From NCBI GenBank assembly GCA_029379385.1, contig CM055607.1, forward strand, positions 620,001 through 684,000: DNA of 64,000 bases, in the 5' to 3' direction. Under the pieces are notes generated by a model, which made no database searches, was not told where the DNA came from, and saw only the letters and a program-made list of their open reading frames with translations. Made by a program: the position numbers and the translations under genes. Positions 50,326-64,000 of this stretch are shown one piece after another. Source of the stretch: Quillaja saponaria (taxonomy: Eukaryota; Streptophyta; Magnoliopsida; Fabales; Quillajaceae). Each line of letters starts with the position of its first letter. The first letter of the stretch is position 1.

Positions 50326-52856
50326 TTAGCAGGTGAACAGCACTACTTGTGAAGAAACTTATTTATTTTTCAGACCCTTTTCTGTCTCGACTCAACAATT
50401 AATTTCCAGAGTAACTAAAGACAGATATGTTGCTAGATGAACAGTATGGCGCCATTTTACCTGTCTGCTACTCTGTTTCTTTCCGGCCGAGTTACTTTTG
50501 TAGTCAGCCTGTATTACTTTATTCTAATCACAATATTTACACTGTTTCTGATGTGAACTTCCATTGTCATTAGCTATTTCCTCACGTCCGTTAACCAGAA
50601 AGAAAACTATATTTATCCATTTCATCTATTAAATTTTCCTTCAGTTTTTCTTGTCCTTTTTCAGGTCAATTCTTCCAAGGGGAACCAATATGAAGGATTC
50701 CAGACTACCAGTAATGCATTACCATTTCATCAGAATAATTACCTTGTGAATTAAGTACTTCATGTCATGTGATTATAAAAGGACATATGTTTTTTTTGTT
50801 TCTTTCAACATTAATTTGGGCATGCATTTGTTTTGGGTGCGTTATCTGTTGTAAAGTCTGATACTTGTTTGGTGCTATCTAAAGTTATTCTAGTCCCTTT
50901 TGCCATGTAGCTCGGATTGGAGGTGAAGAGTTTGGTTGGTTTAAGACACTATGGCATAAGTTAATATACCTTCTAGAATTTCTTGTTTATGTGTGGTTAG
51001 GGGTGTGCAAGAACCGATCAAAATCTATCAATCGACCCAAAACTCATAAATTGATTTTTTTTCAAGCTAATATCGGTTTGACATTTTATATAAAGGTTGG
51101 TTTGGTTTATTTTTCAGCTGAAATATTTTTAAGTGTTAATTAATTGAATCGAACCAGTATTATAAATTAAATGTATATTTTATTTTTTATATGAAAACTT
51201 AAAATATCACATATGTTAATAGCTTTATTAAATTTATTTTACATATTCATAAATAATTAAATTTATATGTAAACTATTGATTTAGGCTTAAAAGTAAATA
51301 AATATCCAAAATTCTAAAACCGACCATAACGAAATAGATTCAAAAACTAAACCGAATTTCATTTTTTTGGTTCTAATTTTCTTAAAATCGATTTTTTCAA
51401 TTTGGAACTCAGTTGAATTTTTTAAAGAATCTACATGGTCAGTTTGGTTTGGTAAGAGACTCAAAACCAACCGAACGATCCGATACTTATCCTTAGTGCC
51501 AATGTGATAAATCCTATTTTATTAACATAAAATATATATATATATATATAATACAACTGCTAAGTTCAGATATGTCCGGGCTGAGAACTTTTGTGTGATC
51601 CGAGCTGAATTGAAACATTTGAAAAAATAAACTTGTACAAAAAAAAAAAATTATCTAATTTATTAAGATTTTTTGTATTATATTGGTATTGATAAATTAA
51701 CGATATTCACTTTAGTTTTCTATATCTCTCTTCCACCACTTAATCTTCTTTATTCCATAATATTGAATGAGAAAAGAATATTAAATAAAATTAAATTAAG
51801 AAACAATATATATTAAGTTTGATAATTCATATATTTATGTTGGCAAATAAATCTTGACAAAGCCCACCCCAATACAGAGGCTCACAAGTCACAACCACGT
51901 TGTACCAAAATGGGGTTTAATTGACACGAAAGCATGTATGTGGATGATAACATTTTCACATGATAGGTGGCCAGCTTATACCATGAGATTTTTCAACTAG
52001 TTAGGATGCCTATGGAGCAACAAATATGTCTCTGTCCTTCTGAAAAAGCTTTGGTTGTCATGCCTTCCTTGGCAACAAATAATTAATTTGGTTGTCTTTT
52101 TCACTGCTGAAGCCTGGAATAGAATTTTACTGAAACGAAAGAAAGCAACGCACCAAGTTGACGTTGATCCGGAAGGTGACAGTGCTGGAATTGGATTCTA
52201 AATTTCTAATAATCTATTTTGCTTCTAAGCTTAACAAATAAACAGTCTTTGGTGCTTCTTCTTTTTCTATCTCAGCTTGACACGCCCAAGGGGTACTGTT
52301 AACTTGTGGGAAAACAGAAGGAAATAAAATCTAAATAACTACAATCTAATTATGACCCACACTTACATGGTACAATCATGAAAAGACAACCAACTTCGAT
52401 GCTTAACGAACAGGATGCCCAAATTTTTTCTTTAGTTTTTTTGAGTTCCTCACGTATCCTCAATCCCCTTGAACCTAAATAACAATATAATTATTAATCC
52501 TCTTAAGAGAACAACTTCAAATTTTAAATTTTTGACTTTATCTTGAGATTGTCCAAATTTTAACAATAACTTGTATTTATAATTTAAAGATGAGATTTTT
52601 TAGAGTAAATAGAGCTTTATGAAAATGTTATATATAAAGAATTAGGTGAGATAATAATTGTAATACTATAATTCATAAATTATTATTCCTAAATTTTTTT
52701 TAGATTTAAATATCATTAAATTTGGTTAATGTCAATTTTTTGTCATTATTTAAAAAAATAAAAAATATATGTGATAATGTGATAAAATGAGCCAAGCCGT
52801 ACACGTGGCTTTCCTTAAACTTAAAAAGTACAAAAAGTAAGTGCACCGTATTCGAC
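50326..52856. other. Intergenic, NLR relic to hexokinase
   Basis: AT-rich DNA with no protein-like frame on either strand. It holds the degenerate repeat at about 50997-51500 and an AT dinucleotide run at 51533-51552. Confidence 0.5.
50997..51500. repeat. Possible degenerate MITE-like element
   Basis: Begins TTAGGGGTGTGCAAGAACCG and ends ATCCGATACTTATCCTTA, ends that are only loosely inverted. The interior has GGTTTGGTTTATT on one side and TTTGGTTTGGTAAG/AACCAACCGAAC on the other. Plant repeats starting with TAGGGGTGTGCA are common, but this copy is too diverged to classify. Confidence 0.35.
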
Positions 52857-53293
52857 TACATAAAGCTATCTAAATCTGACAGGTCTTAGCGTAATTTTAT
52901 CCAAAACAATGGCTTTTTCTCTCAGCCTTCTCGTTATGATATGATACAAGTTCACCACCAAACTCAAATAGATTCATTCGGAGGTTGTCATGTTTGCGCT
53001 TATTCTCGTTCGTCTGTTGCCTTATTTTCCGAGTTCGATCAAAGTTTTTGAGTTTCCTTTAAACTCCATCTCATCTAGGTTTTGCTAGTCGTTTCCAAAA
53101 CGGACAGATGACTAAAATCATTGAGCTTCCAAGAGGTTTTTGATAAAGAATTTACATCAAAACAGTAAGATTTTCTGTATAGAGAGGAAAATTTTAAAGC
53201 TTTTTGTGATTTTTTCTATTGGGTCAGTGAGGAAGGGAGCATTTGTTGCTGTTCTAGTGGTTTGGGTATTGGTGATCGGTAGTGAGGGTGCTG
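52857..53293 (+). promoter_or_regulatory. Hexokinase proximal promoter/leader with candidate uORFs
   Basis: TACATAAAGC near 52857 could serve as a weak TATA-like element. Downstream ATGs open short frames before the hexokinase start: 52910 (12 codons with stop), 52990-53088 (33 codons with stop) and 53108-53143 (12 codons with stop). Which are in the mRNA depends on the unseen transcription start or leader splicing. Confidence 0.35.
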
Positions 53294-58531
<5,238 letters not shown>

Positions 58532-60259
58532 CGAAGTTGTCGGTGATAAGTTGAAGAAGTGATATCCACAATTTTTGTCTATTTTCTTTGCCTCTATTTT
58601 CTCACTGTCAGTATCTAGTAAGGCTCCAGATTTTGCCTCTCGGCCTCTAGTTCAGCTCCTTTGTTAATTTTGGACTTTGTGTTGGTTGCAATGAAGAAGT
58701 AAATCTCACTTATTAAGAAATAAGTTTGAGGATGTAAACTATACTTTTGAGTGCTCCCTTTTTGCGGAATACACTCCTGTTTTCTTCTTCATAAATAAAA
58801 CTGGATCTTTCATGTTATTAACTTCAAAATTTTCACTTTTTTAGAATCTCAGAACATTTGTTCCTGTAAAACGCAGAATACAAGGCATAATTTATTTAGT
58901 TTTTTGCTCCGGGAAAACACTATTTATTGGGAGATTAATATTAAAATCGAATCCCTGAATGCCTAGTCTATGTTCTGTTTCCTGTTGTCACACAGTCTCT
59001 GCTACTTGGATAGAGAAGAATTTCCTCTCTATTTTCCACCCGTAACAAACCATAGTAAAATTCCACTTTACTTCCATTTTGGTGTCACCTTCTCCTCACA
59101 AGATGCGGTCTGTTGTTGACGCTTGCAGGATGCTGTTCGAAAGTTTACAGCGAGAGAATTAATTTTCAATGTATTTATGCACTTGGCATAAAAAATAAAA
59201 AAATAAAAAAAAAGAAGAGAAAGGATGTCTACTTAAAATACTTCAAGAAAATTTTCAAACTTCCTAGACGAAACTTTTTGAAATTAAGAATTAAGGAATC
59301 AAAAGAAATATTGCTGGCATTTCCTTATTGCTTATGAAAACCCTTTACTTACTCGAGCAGAAAATGGCATTTTCCATTGTCATCACTTGAGCATCTCCAT
59401 GTTACTCTATTACAAGAATTCCAGTTCTGAATCTCTGTATTCAAAGCAGCTAAATGTTCAGTCGTTTCTGACAACTTCCTACTGCGTATTTCACACTCAC
59501 TCAGTTTTTCCCATCACAAGCACTTGCATCTTAGAACTTAGGTGGATAGTCTAATTAGATGTAGTCATGTAGAATGACGGAGGCTCAGCAGATACTTCTG
59601 ATTAAAAACATCAATATAGCAAATCTACTGAAAATGCATGCATTCATGGAAACAACACACACTTTCTGGTAATTGGCTCATTACAGCCACATAAATGCAT
59701 CAGTATCAGTAAGCCTACCAAAATGCCTGTTTCAACACAAAGGGCTTATGACTTCCACATTCACGTATGAGTTACAACCCAATAAACTATTCATCAAAGC
59801 AACAGGCAATAATTCATAATCATGTAGCACACTGAACATGTCTGCATGCAGGAACTACATTGATAATATACTTGCCACCAATCTCATAGTTGTATCGACT
59901 CATCATTTATAGTAATCAAATTCAGCAGTATAGCACTAAAAATATTATTCGTAAATAGTATAGTTTGCATCTTGGCAGGGAAAACATGCTCTAAATTCAT
60001 ACATAATGTTGGCAGTATTTTCAGGTAAAATAGTTAAACAAGATTCTGCTTTGCAAGGGAAGAAGCATGCTTCCAGCCACAACATGCCCTTCTTTCATGT
60101 CAGTAATGATTGTCAAGGCACTTAAAATATGGAGGGCACTCCTGTAATATAGAATGCTATACCATCAAATTAGTTAAAAAACTCAAAAGATTCCACAATT
60201 GCCTTATGATAACAATTCAAAATAAGGTAAAAATGCAAGCGACTGCATAAAAAGTTCCC
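58532..60259. other. Intergenic downstream of hexokinase
   Basis: Contains the hexokinase 3' UTR. No gene-like frame on either strand; the few short open frames are AT-rich and lack homology I recognise. Confidence 0.5.
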
Positions 60260-60570
60260 ACAACAATACAAAATATGTAACTACCAGCCAGATTAGCTCA
60301 CTTGGTACGGTACTAGGCTTTAGGCCCTTCCACCTCCCCAGGTTGTGGGTTTGAACCCCAACCTCCCAATGTACCCCAAAAAAAAAAAAAAAAAAAAGTT
60401 ACTACTTATCAAAAACAACAATACAAAATACAAATAATCATATTACTTCAATACTATAGCATCAAATTAGTTAAGAAACCTGAAGAATCCAGAATTATAA
60501 TAATTCAAAATAAGGTGAAAATGCAAGTGACTGCATACAAAATTCCCACAACAACACAAAATACAAATAA
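60150..60570. repeat. Diverged direct repeat of about 110 bp, SINE inserted in the first unit
   Basis: About 60150-60275 and 60463-60570 share, in order, CATCAAATTAGTTAA, AATTCAAAATAAGGT, AAAATGCAAG, GACTGCATA and TTCCCACAACAA. The second unit continues into CAAATAATCCTATTACTT, which in the first unit is found only after the SINE (60431 onward). Confidence 0.7.
60276..60414 (+). mobile_element. tRNA-derived SINE with target-site duplication
   Basis: A tRNA-like head has an A box (TTAGCTCACTTGGTA, about 60293-60306) and a B box (GGTTTGAACCCC), as in RNA polymerase III promoters, followed by a 20-A tract (60378-60397) and a short tail. It is flanked by the perfect 16-bp direct repeat ACAACAATACAAAATA at 60260-60275 and 60415-60430. 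The neighbouring repeat unit shows the likely empty-site sequence, supporting insertion. The tRNA part does not fold as an intact tRNA on inspection, so a functional tRNA gene is unlikely. Confidence 0.72.
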
Positions 60571-61452
60571 TCCTATTACTTCATGTACTGCCAAGACTAA
60601 AACAAGGTAAATAGAAAAAGCAGTAGAAGACTTCTTGGTCGTACTAAACTAAACAGGTTCCAGCACTGAAGTCACTGAAAAGTTGTACAATAACATTCAT
60701 ATCACTCCTATACAAATAGGTTACTTTTTATAAGTTCCTATACAAATAGGTTATAAAAGATTGTACCATGAGCATACAAATAAGTGGTTTATTTAAAAGA
60801 TAAGTTTATTTAGAAGATCAACAAATCAATTTAACAAAAGCAAAACAAATGGAAAGCTTGGACAGGAAAGGAGGTGAATGATAATATAACTCATGCTAAA
60901 AATTTACGTTGGGCACTTAAAAATTATCAAGTCTCAAGCTCCAGCAAAACCGTTGCTTGCAAGAAAAGTTATAAAGCTTTCTGTAAAGTGTAACTAAACA
61001 AAGAAAAGGTAGAATAAAAGTGAACTCAGAGCGTATTGGTACTCAACTCAGCCCCAGAAGAGACTAATAAGTATACCACATTATGAATCAAAGATACTTC
61101 TGTTAAAACTAACTGCAAAATAAAACAGAACTAGGAAACTTTTATCAACAATGACAAAATGACATTACACATACTGCACTCCATTCAATCCAACACCACA
61201 GAACCAGTCACCAAATCAAGCCAGCCAAAGAAGTTTTGCATCTGAATTTAGAAAGCATTATTTTGATTGCTACCACTGTATATAATGATTATATTATGAT
61301 AAGGAACAAACAAAACAAATATGTGGGATCTGAAACAATAGTTAAGAATGGGCCAGGCTCAGAACGAACCTCTTAACAACAACTACAAAACTTCATAAAT
61401 CTAAATCCCTATTTCGGTTCTTACCCACAAATCACAACCTAGAAACATAGTA
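60571..61452. other. Intergenic, 3' flank of TIM17
   Basis: AT-rich, no gene recognised. The minus-strand TIM17 3' UTR should occupy the right end. Confidence 0.5.
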
Positions 61453-62121
61453 TCACTTGTACTCAAAACTTGGCACTGGCGGCGCATCAAAACTCTCTAA
61501 AATCTTCGTCTCGCTTCCGCTACTCGTTGAAGGCTCATTCTTCTTCCCTCCCCCAAACAACCCTCCAAGCCATGATCCTGAAGTCGAACCCGAGTCCGAA
61601 GGCACAGTTGCCGAATGAACCTCTGGCGTCATGCTTGGTGTCGGTAACCGACTCGTTGGCATACCCGGAACTGGTTCATCAACAAAAATAGGAATTTGTT
61701 GCTGTGCGCTGAGGAACTTGTTGAGCATGATCCCAGCTCCTTCAATCAAAGCCAACAACACGCCGCCAAAAGCAGCCGAGCGAGCTGACGCACCCAGACC
61801 CTGGCGCATAGACAGGAAGCCTCCGGTTGCAGCCCCAGCTACGATCGAGTTCCAAGGATCCTCCTTTTGGCGTACATAGACCATGGTGCAGTCAAAAGTT
61901 GAAAACAAGCCGCCCCAAACAGCAAAGCTTCCACCAACACGAGGCGCATTCAGGCGAACGGCTTGAGAGCCGCCGATGAACCGAGCACCCTTGGGAGAAT
62001 TGTAAATGCCTTTAAGAAAGTGAAAGGCCGACCCGCCGACGGCTCCCATACCAAAAGCGCCACCGATATCATCGAGGATACGATCTGGGCAAGGTTCCCG
62101 TGAAGTCTCTGGAGTACCCAT
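61453..62121 (-). CDS. TIM17: Mitochondrial inner-membrane translocase subunit TIM17 (TIM17-2-like)
   Basis: Core subunit of the TIM23 presequence translocase, importing proteins into the mitochondrial matrix. Single exon, 222 residues. The start is ATG 62121 ([18 protein letters not shown]), identical in pattern to plant TIM17s; an in-frame ATG 63 bases upstream (62184) would add 21 residues not expected in the family. The Tim17/22/23 domain has four membrane helices, with [44 protein letters not shown] and [14 protein letters not shown]. The C-terminal extension is plant-specific: a Ser/Gly-rich segment ending [14 protein letters not shown]. The Met-Pro-Gly repeats I recall from Arabidopsis TIM17-2 are mostly absent (only one VPGMP). 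It is divergent from the SpoU gene. Confidence 0.95.
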   Translation of the reverse strand: MGTPETSREPCPDRILDDIGGAFGMGAVGGSAFHFLKGIYNSPKGARFIGGSQAVRLNAPRVGGSFAVWGGLFSTFDCTMVYVRQKEDPWNSIVAGAATGGFLSMRQGLGASARSAAFGGVLLALIEGAGIMLNKFLSAQQQIPIFVDEPVPGMPTSRLPTPSMTPEVHSATVPSDSGSTSGSWLGGLFGGGKKNEPSTSSGSETKILESFDAPPVPSFEYK

Positions 62122-62735
62122 GGATTTTTGTTGACAATCCTCCGAGAGTTCTAGGGTTTTCTCAATCCAGGAGGATTTTTTCACCAGGAAGATACGAATG
62201 AAAGAAGGAGCTTTCTAACAAAAAAAGGGAAATGAAGGAGCTAATTTTCTCTCTCTGTATTCTTGGGGAATGGGGAAGGAGTAAGTAGTAATAAGTGGAA
62301 GAGTGTGAGGTTATTTATGTAATTTCGTAATAGGGCTAGGGATTTAATCCGAGGTAGTCAGGTGAAGGATCAATTTGTCATTCTACACGCAACAGTGCAA
62401 CTCACACTCACTACGACGACGTTTTCAGGGCTTGCTTGCTCAACTTCATCACTGACGACTGAGCCGCCTTCTGTTCTGTTCTGTGTATTGCGCTTGCCCC
62501 TTATCGGCAAGCATACATCACTCCATACCTTCAAGCTTAGGAAGAGGGCAACTCCATGTTGGCATGCTGATAAATAAGGTATTTACTTGATAGCATGTTA
62601 TTTTGGGTCAAAATAGAAGTAAATTCAATCGAATCCAAGGTTGTTTTCCCCTTTTGCTGAACTTGTCCTTCGAGCTTTTAGATTTATCTCTGAGCGTAAG
62701 CTTATAATATTACTTTGGTTTCTCAAGTACAAACA
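62122..62735. promoter_or_regulatory. Divergent promoter region between TIM17 (-) and SpoU methyltransferase (+)
   Basis: About 600 bases separate the two start codons, so both promoters lie here. No TATA box was convincing. Both products serve organelles, so co-regulation is possible but unproven. Confidence 0.5.
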
Positions 62736-64000
62736 ATGTACTCCAATTTGACAAAAGCCCAAGCATTTCCACTGGGTATGAAGATTCCTTCGCGACCCAA
62801 ATGCTTCAAACCATTCCATACCTCAAATACTCAATCTTTAGCAATTGGGTCTCACCCAAAACCCTCCCATTACCCCATTGCAAAGAACTTCAATTTTTGC
62901 TCACATGAGACTGGGCACGAAACTATTAGAAACTTTTATTTGGTGAAATCCTTGAAATATTCAACCGACTATCAGCATAGAACCTTAGGAATGGGTAAAC
63001 CAGCAATTCCCAGAAAAGTCTCATATGTACTACCTGTTAGAAGTACTAGACAGCTTTTTCCTTCAACAAGAGCTAGAAATTTCTCGAATTTTTATAACAG
63101 AAAGTTCGATGAAGGTAGTAGTGTGGTGAGAGATGGAAAACAACTTCCTTGGTTAGCATCAAGTAGAGGTAAGGATATTAAAGACATGGAGGAAGTAAAA
63201 ATTAAGAAGAGTAATCGCTCTACATGGGAGGAATCAGCAAAGAGGGTAAAGAAAGGCAGTGGCAATTCTCCTCTCAAGAAATCTGGAAATTTGAGCAATC
63301 GGTCTTCTTGGGAAGAATCAGCAAAAAGGTTAGAGACAGTAGCAGTACCTAAATCTGGGTCTTCTTCCCCTGAGGCATTCCCTGCTGCAGAAAGTGGTAT
63401 TTCTGAAGTGGCAGGTAATGGAAGTGGGAACGATTTGGTAGACATGGTAGAAGAAAAACAAATTGATCATAGTAGGAGGAGCAAGAATTTTGAAGAAGAT
63501 GAAGAAGAAGGTGGAGAAGAAGTGGAGGTTATTCACGATCCTAGGTGGGATAAAATTAAAAATAGATTTCAAGGAATGGTGGATGTTAAAGCTGGATTTG
63601 AAAAACCTGAATTACGGAGGTGGAATAAGCAAGAAAGTTGGGGTAGAAAGACATGGAAAGAAGCCACTGAGTCGAATATACCTAAGATGGTTGGTGAGGG
63701 AATCTATGGGGTTGGTCCAGTTTTAGCTGCATTGTCAGCAGGAAGAAGGGAATTTTATGCCTTGTATGTACAGGAAGGACTGGATTTAAGTAGCAACAAT
63801 AGGAAAAAGAAGGACAAGAAAGGGTTTGAGAAAGTTTTGAAGATGGCTGAAAAGGTTGGGTTAAGCATAAAAGAAGCATCAAAACATGATCTTAATATGG
63901 TGGTTGATAACCGCCCCCATCAGGGTTTGGTGCTAGATGCTTCACCATTAGAGATGGTAAGAGTAAAGGAATTGGACCCTGTTTCTGTTGATGAAGCGAA
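62736..64000 (+). CDS. Organellar SpoU-family tRNA/rRNA 2'-O-methyltransferase (5' part, runs off window)
   Basis: TrmH/SpoU-type enzymes methylate the 2'-OH of ribose in rRNA or tRNA using S-adenosylmethionine. The frame is open without a stop from ATG 62736 to the window edge (about 421 codons). The N-terminus is Ser/Arg/Thr-rich and poor in acidic residues, like a mitochondrial or plastid presequence. A charged linker follows, with the motif SNRSxWEESAKR twice (about 63210-63245 and 63294-63329) and an acidic run (EEDEEEGGEEVEV). The recognisable domain starts at IYGVGPVLAALSAGRREFYAL and continues to NRPHQGLVLDASPLE, the SpoU substrate-binding domain; the catalytic SpoU knot domain must lie beyond 64000. 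I recall an Arabidopsis SpoU gene next to HXK2, matching the hexokinase proximity here. Confidence 0.85.
   Translation, partial: MYSNLTKAQAFPLGMKIPSRPKCFKPFHTSNTQSLAIGSHPKPSHYPIAKNFNFCSHETGHETIRNFYLVKSLKYSTDYQHRTLGMGKPAIPRKVSYVLPVRSTRQLFPSTRARNFSNFYNRKFDEGSSVVRDGKQLPWLASSRGKDIKDMEEVKIKKSNRSTWEESAKRVKKGSGNSPLKKSGNLSNRSSWEESAKRLETVAVPKSGSSSPEAFPAAESGISEVAGNGSGNDLVDMVEEKQIDHSRRSKNFEEDEEEGGEEVEVIHDPRWDKIKNRFQGMVDVKAGFEKPELRRWNKQESWGRKTWKEATESNIPKMVGEGIYGVGPVLAALSAGRREFYALYVQEGLDLSSNNRKKKDKKGFEKVLKMAEKVGLSIKEASKHDLNMVVDNRPHQGLVLDASPLEMVRVKELDPVSVDEA

Noticed and set aside
60276..60380. Functional tRNA gene
   Set aside because: A- and B-box sequences are present, but the acceptor and anticodon arms do not pair convincingly, and a poly-A tract plus flanking TSD indicate a SINE.
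61453..62184. Longer TIM17 start adding 21 residues (ATG 62184)
   Set aside because: Plant TIM17 proteins begin [14 protein letters not shown], exactly what follows ATG 62121; the upstream ATG is more likely in the leader.

Overview
The window is nuclear DNA of a flowering plant, almost certainly a eudicot. The genes are split by AT-rich GT-AG introns, intergenic DNA is AT-rich with poly-A/T tracts, and the proteins closely match families known from Arabidopsis. The species cannot be fixed from the sequence; a woody rosid is only a guess. Exon coordinates were worked out by hand from splice signals, reading-frame continuity and recalled family proteins. Where exon lengths sum to a multiple of three, this is stated as a check.

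Layout. 0.2-2.8 kb (+): 3' part of a MAP kinase kinase of the MKK6 type. 4.6-5.3 kb (+): OXIDATIVE STRESS 3-like protein. 6.3-13.7 kb (-): 18-exon arginyl-tRNA synthetase with an N-terminal extension that looks like an organelle presequence. 14.4-21.8 kb (+): VPS15, the regulatory kinase of the class III PI3-kinase complex, interrupted here by a one-base frameshift. 22.1-35.8 kb: tandem segmental duplication with period about 7.5 kb, each unit carrying an intact 12-exon M28 (glutamate carboxypeptidase II/LAMP1-like) peptidase gene on the minus strand, with a degraded LINE fragment between units. 37.0-39.4 kb (+): pectin methylesterase. 40.9-42.4 kb (-): IQ67-domain calmodulin-binding protein. 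44.6-50.3 kb: two head-to-head CC-NBS-LRR resistance-gene relics, both pseudogenes. 53.3-58.5 kb (+): 9-exon membrane-anchored hexokinase. 60.3 kb: small tRNA-derived SINE with target-site duplication. 61.5-62.1 kb (-): intronless TIM17. 62.7-64.0 kb (+): 5' part of an organellar SpoU-type RNA 2'-O-methyltransferase, running off the window.

Nothing suggests an operon-like system. These are independent housekeeping, signalling and defence genes, with two divergent (shared-promoter) pairs: ArgRS/VPS15 and TIM17/SpoU. The strongest unusual signals are the VPS15 frameshift, the dual-start ArgRS, the tandem M28 duplication, and three independent short tandem duplications that each copy a splice site (ArgRS exon 12 donor, hexokinase exon 9 acceptor, NLR-relic donor). 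I did not find a convincing undescribed biological system.
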